The translations under genes and the position numbers were made by a program. Positions 47,801 through 59,000 of a stretch of DNA of 64,000 nucleotides are shown here, in pieces; the stretch's first letter is position 1, and every line of letters begins with the position of its first letter. The notes under the pieces were generated by a model. The model was not told the origin of the DNA. It saw only the letters and a program-made list of their open reading frames with translations, and did not search any database. This DNA is from Bugula neritina (Eukaryota > Bryozoa > Gymnolaemata > Cheilostomatida > Bugulidae), in the NCBI GenBank assembly GCA_964035545.1, contig OZ037767.1, positions 30,184,128 to 30,248,127 on the forward strand, read 5' to 3'.

Positions 47801-49490
47801 CTCACGCCATGTACTAATGTGAGCTGCTCTTTCTTCTCATTGTAGAGTACATTTCATTTAGATATGGCGTTTGTAGTTGGTTTCTCTATACTCACAGCAG
47901 TCTCTCTCTTTCTTATGAGCTTCATACATAAAATTCCCGCCGACTATTTGGATACTTTACATAAGAGTGCAGTGCACTTGGGGCGGTGGAGAAGGCATGA
48001 GGAGAGATTAGTCAGTGTGCCTCACTCTATGTAAGTATTTAGTATACTGTAAGTATGCTGTAAGTATTTACTATACTGTAAGTATTTAGTGTACTGTGCG
48101 TATGCTGTAAGTATTTAGTATAATGTAAGTATTTACTATACTGTAAGTATTTAGTGTACTGTAAGTATTTAGTGTACTGTAAGTGTACTGTAAGTATTTA
48201 GTATACTGTAAGTATGCTGTAAGTATTTAGTGTACTGTAAGTATTTAGTGTACTGTAAGTGTACTGTAAGTGTACTGTAAGTGTACTGTAAGTGTACTGT
48301 AAGTATTTAGTATACTGTAAGTATTTAGTATACTGTAAGTATGCTGTAAGTATTTAGTGTACTGTAAGTATTTAGTGTACTGTAAGTGTACTGTAAGTAT
48401 TTAGTATACTGTAAGTATTTAGTATACTGTAAGTATTTAGCATACTGTAAGTATTTAGTAAGCTATAAGTATATAGTATACTGTAAGTATAGGACCAAGT
48501 GTTTAGGTACATGTGTACTAATTACTTGAGTATGTGTGTACTAGCTACTTGGGTGCACGTGTACTAATTATACATCGTCGTGTCCAAGAGGTTTCAGTGT
48601 GTACAAATGTACCTACATTAAGCTGCATGTAAGTAGCTGTTAACTTATACTATCTCTATAGTGTATATAGTATATATGAGCAGTTTTCGTCCACTGTCCA
48701 AATTCTCATTGCATATTTCAGATGGTCTGAACTCACTATTTGGCCCAAGGGGGTGAATGTTAAACACGTCAAAGGCTTATTCAAGGCTGAAGGTATAAAT
48801 AACACAGCTGAACCCGGGAATTCCATGCATATCAAGTTTTATGTAAGTATCTCCTCTCAACAGATGTACTGTGAGCTGATACTGACATAGCCTGTGTACT
48901 CTACACTCCTGTGAACTGATACTGACATAGACTGTGTACTCTACACTCCTGTGAACTGATGCTGACATAGACTGTGTACTCTACACTCCTGTGAACTGAC
49001 TGCTGACATAGACTGTGTACTCTACACTCCTGTGAACTGATACTAACATAGACTGTGTACTCTACACTCCTGTGAACTGATACTGACATAGACTGTGTAC
49101 TCTACACTCCTGTGAACTGACAGCTGACATAGACTGTGTACTCTACACTCCTGTGAACTGATGCTGACATAGACTGTGTACTCTACACTCCTGTGAACTG
49201 ATGCTGACATAGACTGTGTACTCTACACTACTGTGAACTGACTACCTGCTGTCTGTTTAATGTTGCAGATGATGTTTAGTCAACCCGAGTACATCTACCT
49301 CCTCATCTCAGCCGTCTGCGTCTTATGCACGCTGCTCGAGTTTGCAATGCTGTCTAAATATAGACACTGGCAGCAGGTAATCTCGTGTGCTGGTCTACTG
49401 GGTACCAACTACTTCAGCCTCTACAAGGCCTGGAGAGACACTCTGATTCTCTACCAGGTTTACAAGGACGAGAATATTCACTACGACTAG
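44867..49490 (+). CDS. TMEM39A: TMEM39-family multipass ER membrane protein
   Basis: Nine exons with agreeing phases: 44867-44922, 45125-45326, 45966-46076, 46466-46590, 46875-47012, 47365-47518, 47846-48030, 48722-48842 and 49269-49490, total 1314 nt, 437 residues (human TMEM39A is 488). An in-frame TAA just before the ATG at 44867 supports that start. About eight hydrophobic segments: near residues 51-70, 95-113, 127-150, 158-175, 235-258, 268-287, 371-391 and 399-415. Family signatures are PLPRHCLLPDL, LLKTDFNYRLKMVFYE, LHKSAVHLGRW and WSELTIWPKGV, each collinear with the human protein. TMEM39A acts at the ER in COPII-dependent export of the SAC1 phosphatase and in autophagy control; this is family knowledge. 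The symbol covers both vertebrate paralogues A and B. Four of its introns contain tandem arrays, and two of these overlap the splice sites of exons 6 and 7. Confidence 0.93.
45464..45805. repeat. Two identical tandem copies of 171 bp
   Basis: 45464-45634 and 45635-45805 appear identical by eye. They lie in TMEM39 intron 2 and contain no exon. The identity implies a recent duplication, or a copy-number artefact of assembly. Confidence 0.9.
46083..46215. repeat. 33-bp minisatellite just after the TMEM39 exon 3 donor
   Basis: Almost four copies of a unit with CAGTAGCTTATACAAAGT and GCAATGAGCTCTT, starting 6 bp into the intron. The unit end AATGAGCTCT resembles the exon-intron junction AATGGTGAGT, so the unit may derive from it. 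Confidence 0.85.
47040..47372. repeat. 31-bp-type minisatellite carrying the TMEM39 exon 6 splice acceptor
   Basis: About ten copies with CAACACTTTGTAGGAATAT and a variable TATATATG part. The last copy supplies the acceptor of exon 6 (exon starts at 47365). Upstream copies offer the same TTTGTAG|GAATAT, but they then read AAT ATG TAA in the coding phase, an immediate stop. Confidence 0.9.
48031..48490. repeat. Array of about 28 GTAAGT splice-donor motifs after TMEM39 exon 7
   Basis: It starts exactly at the exon 7 donor (exon ends at 48030) and consists of 11-18-bp units such as GTAAGTATTTAGTATACT, GTAAGTATGCT and GTAAGTGTACT. By my count GTAAGT occurs about 28 times, the first being the phase-correct donor. 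Confidence 0.92.
48870..49250. repeat. 40-bp minisatellite in TMEM39 intron 8
   Basis: About nine copies of a unit with GAACTGATACTGACATAGAC and TGTGTACTCTACACTCCTGT, ending about 20 bp before the exon 9 acceptor (exon starts at 49269). Confidence 0.9.
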
Positions 49491-50075
49491 CTTAGCCATG
49501 GTTTCTAACACTTTAGGATGTAGTTTAGCGCATGCTATGGAACGTAGTTTAGTGTACCCGCTAACCCAATTAAGATCTCAAAACCTAGCAGAATTATTAT
49601 ACAATATGAATAATTCGAATTGTGTTTTATATTGAGTTTTTATTTTTAATGCTCTTTTGCATTAATTTAAATACAGCATCTGGAAAAATAAGAACGTGAA
49701 AGATTTATTGGTGTGAAAAGCGTAGCACCCTTACATGGAAAAGTTGACTGCTGAAAGATAGTTTGATATGGAAGATATGAGAAGAAAGAAAAGTATTTTA
49801 TACATCAACTTTCACCATAGATTGGAATAAATGTTAATGTGTTTCACACTGAAGTTAGAATTTAAATACATTGTATATAATAAGTTCTATGCTATTCTTG
49901 CGTAGAGAATGTTGATGTAAAGACAGTGTGTACATTGCGATGTACACTAATGTATTGTGGAAACAACTCTATTAACCAAATGTCAAGTCTATTTATACCT
50001 AAGCTGGTGTCTTACTCTTAGCATGGTTGATTAACTAAATTCTAAAATAGTGTGTTATCAATTCATATTTTTAGT
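49491..50075. other. Convergent intergenic region
   Basis: It lies between the TMEM39 stop (plus) and the stop of the vWA/IQ gene (minus) and presumably consists of the two 3' UTRs. No gene or structured element is seen. Confidence 0.5.
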
Positions 50076-53000
50076 TTACAGATATTTAGGGGGTGGTCTA
50101 ACATTGAGTCCAACCTTTTCGACTAGTCCCAAAGTACTGAGTTTACTAACACACAGTTGGTCTATGAAGTCCATTGCCAGATTCGCATCTGTTATCTCTC
50201 GAACTCTCACTCCGGTCTCTGTTGGTAGAATAACTTTACCAGTTTTTGCTATTCTTTCTTCAACTGCTGTTCGGAGACACTGTCGGTAGTTTGTACCCTC
50301 TGGGTGATATCCTGTGAGAATTGTGGGCAATTTTGCAATTCAGTCAGTTAATACTTGGGTGCAATATTATTGTAGCTACCAGTCATTAATTAATTAATAT
50401 ATAAACAAATTAGTAATTTATTGGATTACTTCTATTATTTAAGCTTAAATTTCTAAACATAAAAAATTGCCAGAACTTAGACTTAGGATTAAAAAGGTCA
50501 AGGTGAAAAATGTAAGACTTAGCTAGAAAACAGTTATTTCTTGCTCAAATCAAAGACGCGCTAATCTCATGTAGTTATTGAGTATAAAATAGATACTACT
50601 CACTAGCTAACTTCATGGACTCTTTGCCTTCAACTTGTGGACTCATCCAAAGACTGTCTTTATACTTCTTGAGGCCTGTAGCCGGTGGACAATACACCAT
50701 CCATATGAGCTCCAAGGCCTGTGAGATATACAAGATGTATCATAATGTGTGCCACATGTACCATGTGTTAACTAGTCTGCATGAGATAAACATTCACCCA
50801 GCAGTGTCTGATTATTTAGATTTCTTTGCAAAGGCAATAGATAGATAAGGTTCGTATTTTTGCTAACTTAATATATTTTCCGGTCTTTGTTTTTTAAGCC
50901 AGTTTAAAAATATTCTTGTTTTGTCACACTTGATTGATGTATAATTTACCAAAAGATGTTGTACAGTTACCTCGTGTTTAAAAAGACCTCTTCTCTCATC
51001 ACTACATATCCCTACTCTACCATCACCTACTATTGCTCTCTGCGCGTAGTGACACAGGGGACAGTTATCTGCAAACATACAAGACTTACTGGTGACAATT
51101 TACTTTATAAACTAAAAGCTTATTTCAAATTAGCAGTTCAATGCCGTAGTTGGTTCTCCAGATGTATAAGTAAGTAGGTTGGGCTGTACACTGTGTCCTG
51201 CTAACCAAAAGTTATAAAACTATGGCTATGTGGTACTCACTCAGACATTGCTGACCCTGAATTGCTGACTTTATAAGACCTATTGTTTTATACTCTGTCA
51301 GTTTCAGGACTCTGTCTTTACTGCTGGCAATATCTAAGAGATATCTTTTAGACGTTTCTTCATCGGAACATGTGACTGCGTACAGAACTACCTGTAAGGG
51401 TGAGATACAAACCTGATACTACAACAGATCTACCTGGGACCGCATATTCATATACTATAACAGTATACAGTACTGCCTGGTACAATATATTCATATATTA
51501 TAAGATACTTCACAGAGTTCTTTTACCACCCAAACCACAATTATCTGAATATTCACAGTTACAATTTTCTGCTTTTTTAAAAAGCTCGTCAGCTGTGTTA
51601 TATATGCAGTGTAGTCATTTTACCAGAAGCTTTAAGTTCTTGCATAAAGTAATATCATATTATAGAATAAACACTGGATGGACACAAACCTTATGGTCAT
51701 TTCTGGCTATTTCTGCCCATCTACTGGTCAGCTGAGTATGATAGCATTGTCCATCAGTAAAAGCAAAGCACAGTTTGGGCACTTGAGACCCGTCCCTTAT
51801 ATGATCGTTCACCGAGTTTGCTTTCTGGAAATGTAACGAGTTGCAGTAGCAGAATATTTTATAGCCAAGTTATTGATCAACAATATGACAGGCTAATAGT
51901 TACTATACCAATTGTCATTATAACTAACATATTCTATTAGTTTATACTTAAAAAACATCACGTGTTATAAGATGACACAAAACTTATTGAATTTTGAACA
52001 CCACTGCTGTTTTTGAATGATAAAGGAATTCTGCCGTGTTTTATAAAAACCTCTCAATGAGAAAAAGGTTAGTTCTCTGCCTAATCCGACATCATCCAGT
52101 AGGTAACACTTAATATGATGTAACAATTACTGTACTAAAGGTAGGCCTATAGCTTCTTTTATACCTGAATCAGCTCAGTCAGACACCTCAGAGCTGAGTC
52201 AGTACGAGTTATCTGTCCATATGATTTCACCAACTCATAAGTTAAACTCTCTGAAACATAAACTTAGGGTTTTATCCTTTATTAGTAATATGTGTGTTTT
52301 ATTTTGTTTGGTGCTGTAGCTGTAAGAGTTCAAACTTCAGTATAGGTGCAATTGGGATAAGGTAAACGGGTGTAACTTCATTGCTCCTTCAGTAATGGGA
52401 GTTACTGCACCTTGCAATAAATAGCACATTTTTTTAAAAAGAACATCGGACTACCTATAGAATATTACTTAGTTTAATATTCAAAATAGAGATCTCTAAA
52501 ATTATATTAAACACCCAAACACTCATCATCTAATATGTGACACTGCAATAAAGATGAAGCTAAATAAACATTCATGATAGCATATAACTATATTGCTGAT
52601 ACCAATATAGTCTTCTGTATGAGTTATAGAAACACATGATATTATTATTACCTAACTCTGACAGCAGTTCGTCTTTACTGCCATAAGAATCAAAGTCTAC
52701 AATTCTAAATACATCATCATTGTAAGGGACGATGGCCACCCGCACCTACAATGAGAATCACATGAGTTTTCTTCTTTTATAATAAACATAACTTTTTCAA
52801 AATACGTTTTGCATAGTTTCTAGCTACATGTAACAGTGACAGCATACCTTATCGTAAGCAATGTCACAGTGACCTATTATATCTTTGATTAGTCCTCTCT
52901 GCATATCATAAACAGCGCTGCCAATACTGGCTGAGCAGTCCAATAGGAACACGACGTCCGACTGTATACTACAACCTATGAGAATATCATTATAACAAAG

Positions 53001-56000
53001 TTTATTGATAAGCATAATAGAGTGTGGTATATAAACAACACCCTCCTTAGCAATAAAATGCATGTGTCTGTATACTATGATATAAAATTTACCTTTAAAC
53101 ACGGCTCTAAAAGCAGATTGTACTTCACTTTCTAGAGGAAAAAGCTGACAGCTTCTAAAAAAAGACATGATTTCACTTCGAGGTAACATTTGCTGATCAT
53201 CTTTCATCTCATCAAATGTCAGTTCATATTCTGAAATCATAAAACCATTAGTCAGAATGATGCTTTTAGAAATTGTCTTCTGTAACAGAGTTAGTGTGCT
53301 TTAAAACACACAGGCCGACCAACAGGTCCATTGGCAGTTTTTCATTGAATATGAAATAAATACATCAAAGGTTTTGGACTAAGCAGAGAAACCTCAGCCT
53401 AAACTAGCTCTACTCAAGGGACCAGAAAGTATAGTAGAGGATTCGCAAATAAAGATAAAAGTATGTTTACCCCCCCCTCCCTCCCCCCCCCCCTAAGCTA
53501 CTAAAAGAAGCAAACTAGCAGATAGAAAGCACATGACGTTGTGCAGCACATGACGGTACGCAGTACGTTGCGTCATATACATATGATGGAGAGTGCTTAC
53601 TTTCCTTCTTGTCCATGTACTGCTGGATATCGTGGTAAGTGACGGGACAACTGGGTTTGGGTTCTCCACATCTCCGCTGGATTCGGGCCAACAGAGCCTT
53701 ATATTCTGTACAGAGCTTCTCCCAGCTGGTACCATGGAACCTTAGGCACTGTCACAATAAAGTAAATGGGTCTCTTTAATACAGCTATATGTAAACAAGA
53801 CTTCTGTATTGCAAAGTTCATTATGATATGATGATTTCCAACATAAAACTCATTGTTTTAAGAGGCTGTGCCAAGTTTCTATAGATCTATGGTAGATTTA
53901 AAGTAACTGATAAAAAACATGTATCAACAACATTAAAAAACACTTCTTTAAAAATTGTGTGTGCATTGACCACTTTAAACAACTCGGTTTAAACCGAACA
54001 TTAGTTAATGTAGTTTATACTGTGTTATGCTGTATATAGCTGTGTCTGCCAAGTTAACACAATTCGCTCAACTTGTAACAGTATACGATATAAGGCAATT
54101 CAGCCAGCACATACCCTTTCCCTCAATCTTTTAATCCTCCTTCTCACCAGCCAACCACGAGCATATTTTTGTAAAATTATGGACTTCTGCACTCTTTTCT
54201 GCTTCTGCATACTCCACTCAACAAATTTACTGTCCAAAAGAAATCATGAATTTTAGAAAAAAAAGTTTCAGAGAAGCTGAACAGCTAAAAATTAGTCATG
54301 TGTGTTTGCTGCCACCCGGCAGCAGGTGTCTTTAAAGCTGACAGATCCATGCAATTTTACTCTTTAGTATAATCAGCTTTAAATCAATAGTTTTAAACCA
54401 GCTAAGAGTTACTCAAGCTGTATACTAATCACTATGCAGATGTTGTGCATACGTAAACTTACTCAAAGACGTTGGCTTGCATGTCATTGGCTGCCACTCT
54501 GTTCTTCCAATGAAATGCTGCCATTTCCCTAGAAAATCAACAATTCAACTTTAAAAAATTTCAAAAACATGATTTGAATGTTTTAGAAAAAAAATTTAGA
54601 CAGCAAATATTTACATTACCTAGAGGTGGTTGGGGCAGTTTTGGGCCGTCTCAAACTTTTAGCTGCACGGGTTGGTTCTGAGGTTTCACTATCACTAAAA
54701 GCATATTATACTATTGTATATATTATATATAATATAATATTGTATATATTATAATATTGTATATATTATAATATTAGTTGTTTAGCTGTCCATAAACTTT
54801 ATGTTTTCAGTATTTCATTGAGAAAATTTTATGCTACAATATCATTTTATTTCTAAGAAAACTGAGCAAGACTCTTATCTAAGGTGTAGAATACTGCATG
54901 CAGTGATGCCCTATTTTCATACCCCTAAAAATAAAGTAATTTGCAAGCAGCCCTACAGTAGACATCGTATGCTTATTTTTTTAAGTATTTTCTACTTTTA
55001 TTTACATTGGAATATATAATTTGATGTGCTGCATGTAAAAGCTCTTATCATTCTGTAAAAGTTGACCTGCATTTGCTAAGCTGAGACTATAACAGTAGTT
55101 CTCTCAGCCTACAAAGCTTACACACACATTATTCACTTGTTTCTTTGAAAGACCAACTCTCAATGGAGCAGGCTGAGCAGACTGGCTTCAGGCATACAAC
55201 ATGTTGGCCATAGATTTGAATAGTTTTAATAGAAAGAGAAATAAATAATTCAATGTTTTTGCTCATAACTCAACTCTCAAAAGACTGCAATTTAAGTGCA
55301 AACTTAAGAATGTAAAAAGTTTTTTTCAACACAGGTTTTGAAACTTTGATCTTTAAACTTGCCTTCAGACCTTCCTTTGAGGTTGAAATGAACAAATTTA
55401 TGCTAATTTGTAAATTACGTTAAAACAACATTATATTACAAAAATGATATCATTGAAGATCTAGGGCTAATTTGACAGGCTGATGAATATTCTCCCCTTA
55501 CCTGCTCTGTGCTGCTAAGTTCTGCTCCTTTAGCAGATTCCTTTGTCTTTGAGTGGAGAAGTTTACTGTGTTGAGTTTTTCCATCAACCAAACTTGGCAA
55601 TCATTTTCCCAAAGAAATTTCATCCCAGGTGTTAATCCAACCTTCTTTTTACCTGGCAGTATCCTGAAATGAAGCGTAATTATAAATTAAAATATAAATT
55701 GTAAATAATAAATTAAATTATAAATTGTAAACATAATTGCGGTATATACGTTATAATAAATAAAAAGCATATTATCGGTTTCATCCCAGATTATAGACGC
55801 TCCCCAGTTAGACGCTATTTTTTATTTTGGTACCATAATAATGTATATACATTAACTGTTGTATTGATTGCTAAATAGCTAATATGCTTATAGTTATAAT
55901 AGCTAATATTAAGTATTTGGAATAATAGCCCACTTTTCATGGATTTGTGTGGGGCAAAAAACAGTAATACATTAATAATAGACATAATTTTTAATGAAAT

Positions 56001-59000
56001 ATTTTTTCAAATGACAAGAAGTATATAGAATATGCAAAATTAATAAGTTAATGCAGATCAAAGGAATGTAGTTATGTGCTAAATAATAAACAATTGATCC
56101 AAGTTTATTTAAATATGCATATATTCAAATAATATTCAAATAAATTGCACATAAAATAAATATTGTACCAAAATAAATAAATAGCGTCTAACTGGGATGA
56201 CACCATATTATCAAGTGTTTTTATAGATAATATTTCATTATTTCCTTTCGTCATCTTTTAAGGCTTTGCATAATGTAATTTATAAATATAGAACACTTAT
56301 AATATGTAATAATATCTAGCAGGCAAACATGGCTTATATTAAACTATTTTGCCTTCACATATTATAAAGGAATTTTTTTGAATGTGGTTTTATCTTCCGT
56401 TCTATTTAGTGTCAAGTCTGACAGTTTTATGAAAAATTATAAAAATATTATTAATTTAGATCATAATGTAATGGATTTTCACCCTCTTTTAGTTTCGAAA
56501 TAACAGCGTGCAACAGTATATTATAAATACTGTTGCGTATCATTCTTAATTCTGTAATTATAGTTAAGTAAGTTAGCTTGCTAATGCCTAAGTATGGTAA
56601 TTACGGTTAAAGCTCAACATAATGTAATTTTGCTGAAATACGCATTCTGAAGTTATGTAATATTTCTTTTACTAATGTTGCTTTCTTTTGTGTGTGTCCT
56701 TTGTTGCTGAGATCGGCATTTCGGTCTTCCGAAATGCCGATATGCCGAAAATCGGCGTTTCGGCATTTCGGAGTCCCGAAATGCCGATATTCGGCATTTC
56801 GGAACCCCGATCTCGGCAACAAAGGAATGTCTTTGTCTCGCTTGTATATAAAAGCCAGCGAGTTCCAGTGTAGTTCAGACTACTACTGGAGCTCGCTGGT
56901 AGTAGGACCACATAGGCTGTATTTGATGCTAATAAAGTTATCTTCATTCGTATTCAAAATACTTGGCTTATTCTCTCTAGAGCATGTAGGCACTAGTTGC
57001 ATTCAAAACCCACAAGTTTACTACATTGGTGGCAGCGGTGGGATTTTCGAATAACTAGTTGCCGAGCGGCACGCAATGGCCCCAGGGGACACAGCCCCTG
57101 AGGCAGCAACACCACCAGCCCTCACTGTTGAGGCGCTGGTCACAGCCCTCCAGGGATTGCGGGGGCAAGGACAGGCATCACCTGGTGACAGGTATCGCCT
57201 CCAGCCCCCGAATTTCGGAGGAGAAGGAGACGTAGAGCAATTCATCAGGGAGTTCCAGGATGTGGCCACCATCGCTGAATGGCCAGTACCGGTGCGCATC
57301 CTCCAACTTCGGGCCTGTCTGACAGGCCGGGCCAAGAGCTTCGCTCTTGGGCCTGATGAAGAGCACATCATGCGGGCTCTCAGAGCCCGGTTCGGCCTAA
57401 CAACCGAAGAAGCAGCTGATCGTTTGCAGATCATGAGGAGGGACCAGAGGACTCCCCTGGAAGACCACGCAAACGAGGTAGAGCGCCTGGCTCAGGCTGC
57501 TTTCGGTCACGCCACTGGCAATGACCGGAAGCGCCTCGTTTACAACGCGTTCTTCCGGAGCGTGAATCACCCGGACCTGCAGCGATACTGGCTGGCCGCC
57601 AAGGTCAACAGTATAGAGGAAGCGCTGGAAATGGGGAAGGCTTACTTCCAGGTGGAAGAGCCTAGGCGACCGAGCTATACAGCCCGCCAAGTGGTCGAGG
57701 AGCATGAGGAGACCACCCCACTTCCAACTCCACAGGTAGCAGCAGCTGCAACTAAATCACCCGAGCAGACGCAGCTCACCATGTTAATGGACATGATGAA
57801 AGGCCTGCAGGCTACGGTGACGAAGTTGCAGAGCGAACAGGCGGATAGGCGGGCTCCCCGATCACGGGACAACCCTGTCCGCCCATCTCTGCTAACCTGT
57901 TGGGGGTGCGGGGCGCAAGGGCACGTGAGGAGGCACTGCCCTAGAGGCCAAGGGCCTTTAAACACCCAAGGCTCACGGTAACTTCCGCCAACCGTGGGCC
58001 TCACGCCAATCCCATCCGGGATAGGACTCAAAGAGGAGAAGAAGAGACCTCCACAGGGTCTGCCGATACCGAGTGGCAGAGGCCACGGAGACCTCGGAGA
58101 CCGCAAGGTCTACCCGATCCTCCGGCCGTGTCACTCGAGACCCGGATGCAGCTAGAAGAAGCAGGATGGGAGGCACCTCGGAGATCTCGGAGACCGCAAG
58201 GTCTACCCGATCCTCCAGCCTGGCCACTCCGTAACCGGTTCGCGGGGTTGCCCGAGGAGGTTGTGGAGGAGGATTCAGCTTACTCGCAAGAGTACCCCAA
58301 GCTACCCTCCCGACCTCAGAAAACCCCCGTTGTCTCTAAGACGAAGAGGAGGCCCGCTGTGCGGACCCAAGTTGTGTCTCCCCCAGAGACTGACCACTCC
58401 AGGAGCACCCAGCCGTATGGAAGCAGCTACTTCCTGCCCGGAAAGATTTCGGGTAAAGCTGCCACATTCCTACTGGATACTGGGTGCACTACCAACCTGC
58501 TGAGTAGGCGTCTCTTTGACACTCTTGGTGCACGAGAGCGGGCGAGCCTCGAGCCGTATGAAGGTGCGCATGGTACGTTGGCGGACGGATCATGCATTCC
58601 TTTCTACGGCGTCATTTCACTACCTGGACGCGTCCGTGATCAAGCAATTCACGAGACGTTCATAGTCAGCCAGCTGAAGGAGGACGCCATCCTGGGAATG
58701 CCGTTTCTGGAGAAACACCAGTGTCACATGGATTTCCAGAAGTCAGTGGTGGTGATGGCTGGGAAGGAGCTTGTCTGCGTCGACAAGTTCGGAAGGCCCT
58801 TGGTGGGCGGAGTCCAGGTAGTGCGGGACTGCACGGTTCCGGGGAGATCCCAGGCGACTCTTCGCTGCAGAGTCAACTGCAAGGGGATCGCCGGCCTGGG
58901 GATGGTTGAGGGAACGCACGGAGCGATCCGACTAGCAAACAGCCTGAATCGGCTAGATTGTCGGCAGGAGCTCCTCGTGCAGTGCATCAACCCCTTCACG

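Larger units (their letters stand above)
56467..57025 (+). repeat. 5' LTR
   Basis: It begins TGTAATGG and ends CTACA. The constant offset of 6617 bp to the right copy at every landmark shows no indels, and I saw no substitution. It contains the U3 palindrome cluster, TATA box and an AATAAA at 56931-56936. Confidence 0.95.

Noticed and set aside
56855-56899. TAR-like RNA hairpin at the 5' end of the retrotransposon transcript
   Set aside because: The inverted repeat starts right after the TATA box, so only the 3' arm is likely to be transcribed. It is kept only as a DNA inverted repeat note.
56607-57054. Short frames within the LTR (also at 63224-63686)
   Set aside because: Generated by palindromic U3 repeats and present identically in both LTRs; no protein features.
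57397-58227. Minus-strand frames opposite gag and pol
   Set aside because: Shadows of GC-rich coding sequence; no domains or splice support.
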